Shown: piece after piece, positions 16,731 through 25,283 of the stretch
Layout of the letters: every line of letters starts with the position of its first letter
How positions within the stretch are numbered: the first letter of the stretch is position 1
From: JAEZJZ01 sp050949055
GTDB taxonomy: Bacteria > Bacillota > UBA994 > UBA5500
Assembly: GCA_050949055.1 (NCBI GenBank)
Contig: JBMNFA010000003.1
Coordinates: forward strand, 1 to 64,000
Length of the DNA stretch: 64,000 nt
Direction of reading: 5' to 3'
Notes under the pieces: generated by a model
What the model saw: only the letters and a program-made list of their open reading frames with translations
Databases searched by the model: none
What the model was told of the DNA's origin: nothing
Translations under genes and position numbers: made by a program

Positions 16731-19382
16731 ATGGGTGTCAGATACGTTTATCGTTTTGAAGAAGGCCGTGCAGAGCAACGGGAGCTGCTCGGCGGCAAGG
16801 GGGCTGGACTGGCGGAGATGACCAGAATTGGCCTGCCTGTGCCTCCCGGGTTCACCATTACCACTGAAGCCTGCCAGGCATTCTACAGCATGGGCGGCCA
16901 GCAGATTCCAGATCAGATATTGCAGCAAGTCGCCACTGAGATGCGGAACTTGGAGGCTGCTACTGGCAAGACCTTTGGCGGCACTCAGCAACCGCTGTTG
17001 GTCTCGGTGAGGTCCGGTGCCCCGATCAGCATGCCTGGAATGATGGACACTATTCTCAACCTAGGGCTAAATGACCAGAGTGTAATTGGCCTTGCCCAGG
17101 CCACCGGCGACGAGCGCTTTGCCTACGACTGCTATCGTCGGTTCATCCAGATGTTCGGCAACGTGGTACTTGAGCTTCCCCACGATGTGTTCGAGATGGC
17201 CTTCAGCCAGGTGAAATACGAAGAAGGGGTGAAGCTGGACCAAGAGGTATCGGCGGCCGGCTTGCGGCGATTGGTGCAAAGCTATAGGAGTCTAATCCGT
17301 GAAAAGGCTGGCGTGGAGTTCCCGGACGATCCGATGAACCAGCTGTTTATGGCGGTGGGCGCTGTCTTCAGGTCATGGAACAACCAGCGGGCGATCGTCT
17401 ACCGCCAGGTGCACGGTATCCCCGACCACCTAGGGACAGCAGTCAACATACAATCGATGGTCTTCGGCAACATGGGGGCCGACTCGGGCACCGGAGTGAT
17501 GTTCACCCGAGATCCTTCCACCGGCGAGCGTCGGTTGTACGGCGAGTACCTGATGAACGCCCAGGGCGAGGACGTGGTGGCCGGGCTGCGGACACCGAAA
17601 CAGGTGGATCTGATTGATGGGGATTTGCCGGGGATGTTGGAGCAGCTACAGCAGGTGGCAACGCTCCTGGAGCGACACTACCGGGATATGCAAGACATCG
17701 AGTTCACCATCGAACGCGGCCGCCTGTTCTTGCTGCAGACCCGCACCGGCAAACGCACTGCCCGGGCTGCCATCCAGACGGCGAAGATGATGTGTGATGA
17801 AGGGCTGATCGATAAGCGCGAGGCGATATCCCGGGTGCGTCCGGAGGACGTGTCGCGGCTGTTGCACGCCGGCATTGGAGCAGAAGTAGAGGTCGAGCCA
17901 ATGGCCAAGGGCTTGCCAGCTTCGCCGGGAGCAGCCATCGGGCAGGTTGTGTTTGACACGCGCCGGGCTGAGGCTCGGGGCAAAGCTGGGGAGAAAGTGA
18001 TCCTGGTGCGCCCGGAGACCACCCCCGATGACATGCCAGCCATCGTCCATGCACAGGGCATCCTCACCTCCCGGGGAGGAATGACTTGCCACGCAGCGAT
18101 AGTTGCCCGCGGGATGGGCAAACCGGCGGTGGTCGGATGCGAAGCTCTGTCCATCGACTTGGTGGGCCAGCGCGCCTTTATTGGCAAGACGGTGCTCAAC
18201 GAGGGCGAGGTGATCTCGGTGGATGGGGCCACGGGTCGCATCTTCCTGGGTTCGGTGCCGCTGGAGGAGCCGACCATGGACGATGCCTTTGCCAGCATCC
18301 TCGCCTGGGCCGATGAGATCCGGCGGCTGGGTGTAAAGGCCAACGCGGATACGCCGGAAGATGCCCGCCATGCGCGAGAGCTGGGGGCGGAAGGTATTGG
18401 GCTCTGCCGCACCGAGCATATGTTCATGGGACGGGATCGCTTGCCGGTAGTACAGGAGATGATCCTAGCCGAGACGGTGGAACAGCGCCAGGCAGCCCTC
18501 AACCGACTGCTGCCGATACAGGAGGAGGACTTCTACGGCATCCTGAGAGCGATGCACGGCTTCCCGGTGACCATCCGCCTCCTCGATCCGCCACTGCACG
18601 AGTTCCTGCCTAAAGAAAAGGACCTGCATGAGTCCTTGGCTGAACTGAAAGCGAACGGCGCTCCGGATAGCGAAATGAATAAGGTGCTGAATCTGCTGCG
18701 CCGGGTGCAGGGCATGCAAGAGCTGAACCCGATGCTGGGACTTCGCGGCTGCCGCTTGGGCATCGTCTACCCCGAAATCTTTGACATGCAGGCTAGGGCC
18801 ATCTTCCAGGCCACAGCGCGGCTGCTGAAAGAAGGTCAGGACGTCCAGCCCGAAGTGATGATTCCGCTGGTGGGCGACGCATCCGAACTGGCCTGGCTGC
18901 GCCAGCGGGTGGAAGAGGTAGCCAGACAGGTTGCCGAGGAACAGGGTGTGGAACTGCCAGTGGTGATCGGGACCATGATCGAACTGCCCCGGGCTGCCCT
19001 GCTGGCCGACGAGATTGCCGAGCATGCCCAATTCTTCTCCTTTGGCACCAACGACTTGACCCAGACTACCTTTGGCTTCTCCCGGGATGACGCCGAAGCC
19101 AGGTTCATGCACCGCTACCTGGAAGGAAAGCTGTTGCCGGAAAATCCGTTTACAGTGCTGGATAGGAAAGGTGTGGGCAAGCTGGTGGAGATGGGCGTTA
19201 AGCTGGGCCGCAGCCGCCGCCCCGACCTGGTGCTGGGCATCTGCGGCGAGCACGGGGGCGAGCCCGATTCCATTGCCTTCTTCCATCAGGTGGGCTTGGA
19301 TTACGTCTCTTGCTCACCTTACCGGGTACCGGTAGCTCGTTTGGCCGCCGCCCAAGCGACCATCAACAACCAAGGCAAATAG
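16731..19382 (+). CDS. ppdK: Pyruvate, phosphate dikinase
   Basis: Interconverts pyruvate + ATP + Pi with PEP + AMP + PPi; central to gluconeogenesis or PPi-linked glycolysis in anaerobes. The 883-residue length is normal. The N-terminal nucleotide-binding part starts LLGGKGAGLAEMTRIGLPVPPGFTI style (residues 17-40). The swivelling phosphohistidine domain shows TSRGGMTCHAAIVARGMGKP with the phosphorylated His near residue 453. The C-terminal PEP barrel shows GLCRTEHMF, LRGCRLGI, FSFGTNDLTQTTFG and the catalytic-cysteine segment GICGEHGGEP. The ATG at 16731 follows GGAGGAAAGGCGAG. No regulatory-protein gene (DUF299) is adjacent. It is monocistronic and closed by a strong terminator. Confidence 0.97.
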   Translation: MGVRYVYRFEEGRAEQRELLGGKGAGLAEMTRIGLPVPPGFTITTEACQAFYSMGGQQIPDQILQQVATEMRNLEAATGKTFGGTQQPLLVSVRSGAPISMPGMMDTILNLGLNDQSVIGLAQATGDERFAYDCYRRFIQMFGNVVLELPHDVFEMAFSQVKYEEGVKLDQEVSAAGLRRLVQSYRSLIREKAGVEFPDDPMNQLFMAVGAVFRSWNNQRAIVYRQVHGIPDHLGTAVNIQSMVFGNMGADSGTGVMFTRDPSTGERRLYGEYLMNAQGEDVVAGLRTPKQVDLIDGDLPGMLEQLQQVATLLERHYRDMQDIEFTIERGRLFLLQTRTGKRTARAAIQTAKMMCDEGLIDKREAISRVRPEDVSRLLHAGIGAEVEVEPMAKGLPASPGAAIGQVVFDTRRAEARGKAGEKVILVRPETTPDDMPAIVHAQGILTSRGGMTCHAAIVARGMGKPAVVGCEALSIDLVGQRAFIGKTVLNEGEVISVDGATGRIFLGSVPLEEPTMDDAFASILAWADEIRRLGVKANADTPEDARHARELGAEGIGLCRTEHMFMGRDRLPVVQEMILAETVEQRQAALNRLLPIQEEDFYGILRAMHGFPVTIRLLDPPLHEFLPKEKDLHESLAELKANGAPDSEMNKVLNLLRRVQGMQELNPMLGLRGCRLGIVYPEIFDMQARAIFQATARLLKEGQDVQPEVMIPLVGDASELAWLRQRVEEVARQVAEEQGVELPVVIGTMIELPRAALLADEIAEHAQFFSFGTNDLTQTTFGFSRDDAEARFMHRYLEGKLLPENPFTVLDRKGVGKLVEMGVKLGRSRRPDLVLGICGEHGGEPDSIAFFHQVGLDYVSCSPYRVPVARLAAAQATINNQGK

Positions 19383-19398
19383 GATCTAGCAGACACAA

Positions 19399-19441
19399 GG
19401 GTACTGCCGCTTGCTCAGACCAAGCGGCAGTACCCTTCTTG
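19399..19441 (+). terminator. Terminator of ppdK
   Basis: AGGGTACTGCCGCTTG pairs perfectly with CAAGCGGCAGTACCCT around a CTCAGAC loop, followed by TCTTGTG. It begins about 17 bases after the ppdK stop. Confidence 0.85.
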
Positions 19442-19460
19442 TGCCTCTTACACAAGGCCT

Positions 19461-19494
19461 GTTAGTCGTTTTGTTAGCGATTACTTTATACAAT
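19461..19494 (+). promoter_or_regulatory. GTTAG direct-repeat promoter 1 (for the phosphatase gene)
   Basis: GTTAGTCGTTTTGTTAGC (19461-19478) contains GTTAG twice with a 12-bp period. Exactly 11 bp after the second GTTAG comes TACAAT (19489-19494), a good -10. There is no TTGACA at -35; the repeat takes its place, as in activator-dependent promoters. The same arrangement occurs four more times in this window. Confidence 0.7.
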
Positions 19495-19568
19495 TACGGT
19501 AGCATGGTCAGCGAAAAAGTGGGTTTTTCGCCCCAGAACCCACCAAGACGAAGGAGGGATAATCTCCC

Positions 19569-20954
19569 ATGAAAGCCATAGTCGAACTCGCCCTCAACTT
19601 GGTGAACAGCATGGCGGTGATTATGGTGATCACCTACCTGATCACCCGCAGCCGTTTCTATGGTGAAATCCTGGCTAAGAAGCTGACGCCTCGCAACCAG
19701 CTGTTGCTGGTGTTAATTTTCGGCGCTTTTTCCATCTATGGCACGCTGGGAGGCATTGAGTTGCTGGGGGCGATCGCCAACATCCGCGACTTGGGCCCGA
19801 CGATTGCTGGCTTGATCGGTGGGCCTGTGGTGGGGCTGGGAACAGGTCTGATCGGGGGGCTACACCGCCTCACTCTCGGAGGCTTCACCGTCTACTCGTG
19901 TTCGCTGTCCACGGTGCTGGCCGGGTTGATCGGCGGAGCAGTATATCTGCTGCGCAAAGGAAAGTTTCCCAATATCAAAACAGCTGTTCTGCTGTCCGTA
20001 GCCATCGAGATCATGCACTTGGGCATCGCGCTGGCGATCAGCAAACCATTTTCCCAGGCGCTGGCTCTGGTGCAACAGATCGTCGCCCCGATGATCCTGG
20101 CCAATGGCGCGGGCATGGCTGTGTTTGCCTTTATGGTCAACAACCTGATCAGGGAAAGGGCTACGGAAGCTGCCAAGCGACAGATTGAGGGGGAGCTGTT
20201 GGTGGCCCGGCAGATCCAAATGGGCATCATCCCGCGCATCTTTCCCCCGTTTCCCGAGCGCTCCGAGTTTGATATCCACGCGCTGTTGGAGCCGGCCAAG
20301 GAGGTGGGGGGAGATTTCTATGACTTCGCCTTTGTTGACGAACACCACCTCTTCTTTGCTGTGGGAGACGTCTCGGGCAAAGGAGTGCCTGCATCGCTGT
20401 TCATGGCTGTAACCCGCACCCTGCTTCGCTCCCGGACGGAAGCCGGAAGCAGTCCTGCCCAGATTCTGTCTGCCGTCAATAATGAGCTATGCCGAGACAA
20501 CGACACCAGCATGTTTGCCACTGTCTTCTGCGGCATCCTCGACGCCATTTCCGGTGAAGTCAGCTACAGCTCCGCAGGCCACGAGTCGCCTTACCACCTG
20601 TCCACAGCGGGTGTCGCTCCTCTGGCCCGAGCCCGGGGAATCGCCTTGGGAGCCATGGAGGACGTCCGCTACCAAACCCAAACCATCACCCTCTCTCCCG
20701 GCGAGACTATAGTTGTCTACACTGACGGGGTGACAGACGCGATGAGCAAGGCAGGAGATTTTTGGGACAACGAAGGACTGCTGCAATCTCTGCAGGACGC
20801 AGGCCAACTCACCACTTCCGAGATTATCGGCAAAGTGCTCAAGGACCTGCGCCTGTTTGCCAGTGAGACAGCGCAATACGACGACATCACCCTCTTGGCC
20901 CTGAAGTTTAGGGGCGCGGGTGAACAGATCGCTAGCTGCATACAAGACCAATGA
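19569..20954 (+). CDS. Membrane-bound RsbU/SpoIIE-type protein serine phosphatase
   Basis: 461 residues. The N-terminal 190 residues hold about six hydrophobic segments that look like the 5TM receptor module of LytS (LTPRNQLLLVLIFGAFSIYGT, GPTIAGLIGGPVVGLGTGLIGG). After a short linker beginning IEGELLVARQIQMGIIP comes a PP2C-type (SpoIIE) phosphatase domain with EVGGDFYDF, VGDVSGKGVPASLFMA, YTDGVTDAM and YDDITLLAL, i.e. the metal-binding aspartates are present. Such proteins sense a signal at the membrane and dephosphorylate an anti-anti-sigma factor. No STAS or RsbW-type partner lies in the window. The ATG follows AAGGAGGGATAATCTCCC. Its promoter carries the GTTAG repeat shared with the peptide genes, so it may belong to their regulon. 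Confidence 0.9.
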   Translation: MKAIVELALNLVNSMAVIMVITYLITRSRFYGEILAKKLTPRNQLLLVLIFGAFSIYGTLGGIELLGAIANIRDLGPTIAGLIGGPVVGLGTGLIGGLHRLTLGGFTVYSCSLSTVLAGLIGGAVYLLRKGKFPNIKTAVLLSVAIEIMHLGIALAISKPFSQALALVQQIVAPMILANGAGMAVFAFMVNNLIRERATEAAKRQIEGELLVARQIQMGIIPRIFPPFPERSEFDIHALLEPAKEVGGDFYDFAFVDEHHLFFAVGDVSGKGVPASLFMAVTRTLLRSRTEAGSSPAQILSAVNNELCRDNDTSMFATVFCGILDAISGEVSYSSAGHESPYHLSTAGVAPLARARGIALGAMEDVRYQTQTITLSPGETIVVYTDGVTDAMSKAGDFWDNEGLLQSLQDAGQLTTSEIIGKVLKDLRLFASETAQYDDITLLALKFRGAGEQIASCIQDQ

Positions 20955-21094
20955 AAGGATGTTCTTCCATCCATTAAAAAAGAGGGAAAAACCAACCCTT
21001 GCTGGGTCGGTGATTCCCCCGGAGGAGGCAGCCCTGTGCCTGCTTAGGTGCTCGCGCAACTACCTGCGCCAGCATGACAGGGTAGGCATAGTCC

Positions 21095-21307
21095 CTACGT
21101 CCATACGTGGTTGCACTTACCGCATACCCAAAAACCGATTGAATTGTTCCAGACAATATCACCACTGCCGCACTTCGGACAGCATAGCTTATTCCCTTGA
21201 CCGGCACTGACCTGCCCGAGTTCCGTATCTGAAAGATTCTCGGTATCCGGCTTCCTTGTCTCCTGTAGGTCGGGATCGGTCAACTTGGGAATCGTTTCAT
21301 TGAACAC
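21095..21307 (-). CDS. Small protein: leader-like N-terminus plus zinc-ribbon C-terminus (A)
   Basis: About 70 residues if translation starts at GTG 21307, which has GAGG six bases upstream; a longer frame from 21397 overlaps the preceding gene. The N-terminal half ends in ENLSDTELGQVSAGQG, which resembles the end of the leader of Nif11/bacteriocin-type precursors (LSDEELE-x-V-x-GG). The C-terminal half CCPKCGSGDIVWNN ... VCGKCNHVW has two CxxC pairs spaced like a zinc ribbon. So it is either a modified peptide precursor with a cysteine-rich core or a zinc-binding small protein with a secretion leader. It is probably co-transcribed with the protein encoded just upstream (21358-21642), which has the same two-part design. 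No modifying enzyme is adjacent. Confidence 0.6.
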   Translation of the reverse strand: MFNETIPKLTDPDLQETRKPDTENLSDTELGQVSAGQGNKLCCPKCGSGDIVWNNSIGFWVCGKCNHVWT

Positions 21308-21357
21308 CTGATTCCTCGCCCCTTTCTGGATTACTCCTGCAGGGTCACCCCTGATGA

Positions 21358-21642
21358 TTACTCCTTTAGCCGCTTTACGTAGCCACACATAGTGCATTCC
21401 AGCATATGGGCCACTACAAGACTTGCACCCTCAGGCAAGGAAGTGGAGATGCTGCAATGTGGACAGACCTGGCTTAATGCCTTGCCGACAATGGAACTGC
21501 TTTCGGCGAGACATCTTCCCAATAGGGGAAACTGCCCTTCCTGCACATCACAACCATGCCCAGCCTCCAAACCCCCTGCGATGCCAGACAGCAGGTCATC
21601 ATCCAATGGCATATTGTGTTTCCTGTTTTTCCTATCGCTCAT
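21358..21642 (-). CDS. Small protein: leader-like N-terminus plus zinc-ribbon C-terminus (B)
   Basis: About 94 residues from ATG 21642, which has AAAGGA seven bases upstream. The N-terminus MSDRKNRKHNMPLDDDLLSG continues IAGGLEAG, a double-glycine-type leader end of the kind cut by peptidase-containing ABC exporters. The C-terminal part has CPHC and, 23 residues later, CTMCG, again zinc-ribbon spacing. It is the first gene after GTTAG promoter 2 (21701-21734). The downstream protein A begins about 50 bases later, with its ribosome site after this stop codon. I do not know a characterised family with this combination. The function is unknown; the leader-like end is what I see, export and modification are inference. 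Confidence 0.6.
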   Translation of the reverse strand: MSDRKNRKHNMPLDDDLLSGIAGGLEAGHGCDVQEGQFPLLGRCLAESSSIVGKALSQVCPHCSISTSLPEGASLVVAHMLECTMCGYVKRLKE

Positions 21643-21700
21643 GCCAAAATCCTTTCCCGCCCAAGCCAGCCAGCCTTGACGAACCGGTTTGGTCATTCAC

Positions 21701-21734
21701 ACCATAAACTACGAGGGCTAACAAAACGACTAAC
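21701..21734 (-). promoter_or_regulatory. GTTAG direct-repeat promoter 2 (for the zinc-ribbon peptides)
   Basis: On the minus strand GTTAGTCGTTTTGTTAGC (21734-21717) is identical in all 18 bases to site 1. The second GTTAG is followed after exactly 11 bp by TATGGT (21706-21701). The start codon of peptide B is about 60 bases further on. Confidence 0.7.
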
Positions 21735-21850
21735 ACGATGGAAGCATCGGCTAGCTGCTCCCAACAAGCTTCGTCTTGACGGGGAACAGTGTTCAAGCGA
21801 CACCGGAAGAACAAAGGCCTGCCCCTCCTGCATGATTCTCATCCATCTCG

Positions 21851-21884
21851 ACTTTAGAGTATGATGGCTAACAAAACGGCTAGC
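21851..21884 (-). promoter_or_regulatory. GTTAG direct-repeat promoter 3
   Basis: Minus strand GCTAGCCGTTTTGTTAGC (21884-21867), one base off in the first repeat, followed after 11 bp by TAAAGT (21856-21851). It points toward the zinc-ribbon peptides but is 210 bp from their first start. A very short open frame (17 codons, MDENHAGGAGLCSSGVA) directly follows at about 21842-21789; whether it is translated is unknown. The site also lies just behind the regulator promoter and could feed back on it. Confidence 0.55.
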
Positions 21885-21899
21885 AAAACCAGTGAGAAT

Positions 21900-21927
21900 T
21901 TGACATACTCAGACATTATTTTATATC
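21900..21927 (+). promoter_or_regulatory. Sigma-A promoter of the BTAD regulator gene
   Basis: TTGACA (21900-21905) and TATATC (21922-21927) with a 16-bp spacer, 73 bp upstream of the regulator start. Unlike its presumed targets this promoter has a consensus -35, consistent with constitutive expression of an activator. Confidence 0.6.
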
Positions 21928-22000
21928 TTCTGTCTTCTTTGCCACCAATCAGTCGAATCTTGTTATAATGGCTTAGAGCAAAGGAAATGGGAGTGGGATA

Positions 22001-24883
22001 ATGGCCAATATATCAAGTGCTCGAATCTCGGTCCCCAACAGGACCAGCGATGAGATCATGCGCAAGAACCTGGTGTCTGCCGTTCTCGGCAGCCAAAGGA
22101 AACTTGCATACATACACGCCGGTGCCGGTTACGGCAAAACCACTCTGCTGGCTCACGTTTCCCATTGCGCGAGAGACGTGGTCTGGCTCACCTTGGATGG
22201 TGAAAGCGACATTTTCTCCTTTCTCGGCCTGTTCAGTGAAGCCATTCACCACACCTTCCCCAGTTATCAGCTCAACTTCTCCCAATACCTGCCCTTTGAA
22301 GGGAAGGACAATTTCATCACCATACTGGCCAATGCGCTGATCAGCAGCCTGGAGGATATTTCACAGGATTGCACGGTGGTTCTGGATGATTTACATACGG
22401 TACAGGACAGGAGCATTAGGGATCTGATCACCTGCATCATCAAGTACAAGCCGGAAAATATCCGGATTTGTGTGGGCAGTCGAGAGACTCCCTGGCAGGA
22501 TTTGATACCCTTACGCGCCAGAGGCAATTTGCTGGAGCTGACCCAAAGGGAGCTGGCCTTCACCAGCGAGGAAGCAGCCCAAGTGTTGGGCTTTGAGGAT
22601 GAAAACGTCTATGCTGTTACCGAAGGCTGGCCTCTCGGCATCCGCTCGTTTAGAGTGATGCTCGAAAGCGGGGTGGACCTGGGCGACATCCCCACCCAGG
22701 GCAATCCCATTTTGGATTCCTATCTCTTCTATGAGTGCATCAGCCGGCTGTCGGCGGATACCATAGAATTTCTCAAGACTTCTGCTTGCTTTGAAGAACT
22801 GGATCCGATGATGCTGAATGCGGTAACCAACCGGGGGAATGCTCTTCCTATCCTGGACGGTCTGGTAAGACGAAATCTTTTCACCACCAAGACTAGGGGT
22901 GGCCTGTTCCGTTACCACACGCTTTTCAGGCAACACTTGCTGGCGGATATGGAAATTGCTCACCAACAGCAGCTACAGCAGAGTGCCAGCAGATACTATC
23001 ATGGGATTAATCAGTATGCTCAGGCTGCCAAATACGCAATACTGGCTCGGGACAAAGAAATGCTGGAGGAGATAATCCTGGCCGGATACGACCAGCAGAT
23101 CAGAAACGGCAGTTTTGGTGAACTGCGGACCTGGTTCAGGGCATTGGGCGGCACCCCCTCCAACTCCAGCCAAAGGATTTCTCTGGTCAGAGGCAGCTTC
23201 CTTTCCAGCATAGGGAACTTCAGTGAGGCCAAGAGATGGTTGGACAACGTGAAGCCAGAGGAAGATACGGCTGGGGGGGATCTGTATTTCGATGCCGTGG
23301 TGCATCAGGCAAGAATTCTCAGGAACAGCGCTTCCTTTGAAGAATCAAACCGGCTGTTGGATGACTTGCTATCGGATGTGGAGTCATTAACGCCCGAGAG
23401 GCTTTATCAAGCCGGGATCGAAAAGATTTATAACCTGTGCTGGAATTCTCAAATCCAGGAAGCCTACGCTGCTGCCGACCGGATGATTGAAAGCTGTGCC
23501 CGGGCAGGCAATATCCAGGTTAAGGCGTGGTTTGAAAGATATCTGACGGCAGTTCATTTCTTCGCGGGACGCATGAAGGAAACAGTCTACTACTATGAGA
23601 GATCCCTAGAACTGCCCGAACCGGAAAACCGACGCTTGGACATGCACAGCATCGGTATGTATGCCGCAAAAGCCTATCAATTGCTGGGTGAACAGCAAAA
23701 AGCGGAGACGATCATTTCAGCGGAGATAAGTAAGTTGAGAACTGCGGGACGGTATGAGGAATTATGGGCTGCCTATCTGCTGGCAGCAGAAATCTACTAT
23801 CATATTGCAGAAATGAACCGCAGGCAGGGAGACAGCGCCACCTATAACACAGCCACCAGATACTTTGCTTTGGGCATCGAATACGCATCCCTCTATCGCA
23901 CTTCAGAGTTCCAACTGGAGTGGGCGCGCATGCAAAGGTTGGTTTATAGTCTGATGTTCACCAACGACGAAAGAGAAGCTGTGATTGGCCAGATTCTTGC
24001 CAATCTGGGTAACGTGGGGGATTACCTGAAGACCATTGTCTTAGGCAGGCTCTTCGGCTACTACATATCAGTATCCGACTTCCCTAGCGCCGTCAAACAC
24101 GCTAAGCTGGCCATCGATATTGGCCAACGCTCGGGAATGATGATGATCCCCACTATTGCCTATGGCCTGCTGGCCGGCATATCTATTTCGGCAAAAGACA
24201 ATGCCCAGGCCTCAGCGCTGACAGCCCGTTACCTTCAGCTCTGCAACCAAAACGGCATCTATGATTTCTTCAAGGTCCGGGAGTTGTACGGGGCAATCCT
24301 GCAATTTGCCCTGGTCAATGGCATAGAGATTGACTTTGCGCGGGAGATGCTGGCCTTTGCCGGATACAAAACGAAGAAGGTGTATATCTCCACCTTTGGC
24401 GGGTTGCATGTCTATTCGTACGCAGATCGGCAGCGACCACTGAAGATGCGTTCAAAGAAAGAACGTGAGCTCTTGGCCTTTCTTCTGGATGCTGGCGACA
24501 GGGGGGCGACCAAGGAGCAGATATACAACGCCATCTGGGCGGAGACCGAGTCCGATAATGTGAAGAAGCTGATTGGAGTGAACTTGGCCCACATCAAGAG
24601 AGACTTGGCCGCTCTCGACCTGCGGGACGTGATTACCAACCACCAGAATCACTATCGAATCGACCGGGATGAAGTAGAATGCGATTTTGAGCTCTTTGAA
24701 CGAGCGGCGGAGACATTTAGACTGCAGCAGAGCCAGCAGGCAGCACAACAGATTCTGTCCCTATATAAGGGGGAGTATCTCTCGGACTTCGAAGCTTTTT
24801 GGGCAATAGCCAAGAGAATCAGCTATCAAGAGATATTCGAGCAGGTGCTTGAATTCATCACTACCAATGACAACCGCAAGTAG
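22001..24883 (+). CDS. Large ATPase transcriptional activator with BTAD (SARP-like) C-terminus
   Basis: 960 residues in three parts. Residues 1-300: a STAND-type ATPase like MalT, with Walker A GAGYGKTT (41-48) and Walker B TVVLDDLHTV (about 124-133). Residues 320-780: helical repeats of TPR type. Residues 785-955: a winged helix (FGGLHVYS ... SKKERELLAFLLDAGDRGATKEQIYNAIWAE) followed by a bacterial transcriptional activation domain, as in SARP and AfsR regulators, but with the order reversed compared with AfsR. Such proteins bind direct repeats that overlap the -35 region and activate when ligand and ATP are bound. Five such repeats (GTTAG-N7-GTTAG) surround this gene. The ATG follows GGGAGTGGGATA. 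It is divergent from the zinc-ribbon peptide genes and is the obvious candidate for their activator. Confidence 0.88.
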   Translation: MANISSARISVPNRTSDEIMRKNLVSAVLGSQRKLAYIHAGAGYGKTTLLAHVSHCARDVVWLTLDGESDIFSFLGLFSEAIHHTFPSYQLNFSQYLPFEGKDNFITILANALISSLEDISQDCTVVLDDLHTVQDRSIRDLITCIIKYKPENIRICVGSRETPWQDLIPLRARGNLLELTQRELAFTSEEAAQVLGFEDENVYAVTEGWPLGIRSFRVMLESGVDLGDIPTQGNPILDSYLFYECISRLSADTIEFLKTSACFEELDPMMLNAVTNRGNALPILDGLVRRNLFTTKTRGGLFRYHTLFRQHLLADMEIAHQQQLQQSASRYYHGINQYAQAAKYAILARDKEMLEEIILAGYDQQIRNGSFGELRTWFRALGGTPSNSSQRISLVRGSFLSSIGNFSEAKRWLDNVKPEEDTAGGDLYFDAVVHQARILRNSASFEESNRLLDDLLSDVESLTPERLYQAGIEKIYNLCWNSQIQEAYAAADRMIESCARAGNIQVKAWFERYLTAVHFFAGRMKETVYYYERSLELPEPENRRLDMHSIGMYAAKAYQLLGEQQKAETIISAEISKLRTAGRYEELWAAYLLAAEIYYHIAEMNRRQGDSATYNTATRYFALGIEYASLYRTSEFQLEWARMQRLVYSLMFTNDEREAVIGQILANLGNVGDYLKTIVLGRLFGYYISVSDFPSAVKHAKLAIDIGQRSGMMMIPTIAYGLLAGISISAKDNAQASALTARYLQLCNQNGIYDFFKVRELYGAILQFALVNGIEIDFAREMLAFAGYKTKKVYISTFGGLHVYSYADRQRPLKMRSKKERELLAFLLDAGDRGATKEQIYNAIWAETESDNVKKLIGVNLAHIKRDLAALDLRDVITNHQNHYRIDRDEVECDFELFERAAETFRLQQSQQAAQQILSLYKGEYLSDFEAFWAIAKRISYQEIFEQVLEFITTNDNRK

Positions 24884-25181
24884 AGCCAGAGAAGCATCGC
24901 CTCAATAGCACTGGGCAACGAATGTATCGACGCCCAGTATACTTCATGTCCATACATACCTGCGTTTTTCTCATATGTCCATAAACAATTCCATTGTTCC
25001 AAACGATACTAAGTACTTAGAACAACTCGGGGTTTCCCTCCACCGCCGTAGACTTGTCAACCCCTGATCTATCAGTTTGCGGGCATTTGGCTGGCAGAAC
25101 AGCAAAGCAAGACCCCGAGGTTGAAACCAGCCGCGGGGTCTTCTGTTATCAGGGTCATCCTGACAAAATTGAGTTTTTGGT
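24884..25181. other. Intergenic region with a GC-rich hairpin
   Basis: No supported gene. At 25109-25142 AGACCCCG and CGGGGTCT form a stem after the regulator gene, followed by TCTGTT, a possible weak terminator. Minus-strand open frames here are low-complexity shadows of the flanking genes. Confidence 0.5.
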
Positions 25182-25215
25182 GTTAGCCGTTTTGTTAGTT
25201 CCGATGTCTTATGGT
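25182..25215 (+). promoter_or_regulatory. GTTAG direct-repeat promoter 4 (for the Nif11-type peptides)
   Basis: GTTAGCCGTTTTGTTAG (25182-25198) followed after exactly 11 bp by TATGGT (25210-25215). The -10 hexamer and the next two bases (TATGGTGT) are identical to site 2 although the spacer is different in sequence. The Nif11-type gene starts about 70 bases downstream. Confidence 0.7.
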
Positions 25216-25283
25216 GTAAGCAGCAAGACAACATGGATGGCCTGTCAGCAGAAGTAAGCGGAAAACAAGGAGGTAAGAAAACG

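Noticed and set aside
17646..19286. Long minus-strand open frames opposite ppdK
   Set aside because: Shadows of a GC-rich coding gene; their residues are low in complexity and they lack start signals.
20955..21094. GC-rich hairpin-forming gap as a possible riboswitch
   Set aside because: I compared it by eye with cobalamin, c-di-GMP and other common aptamers and found no conserved core.
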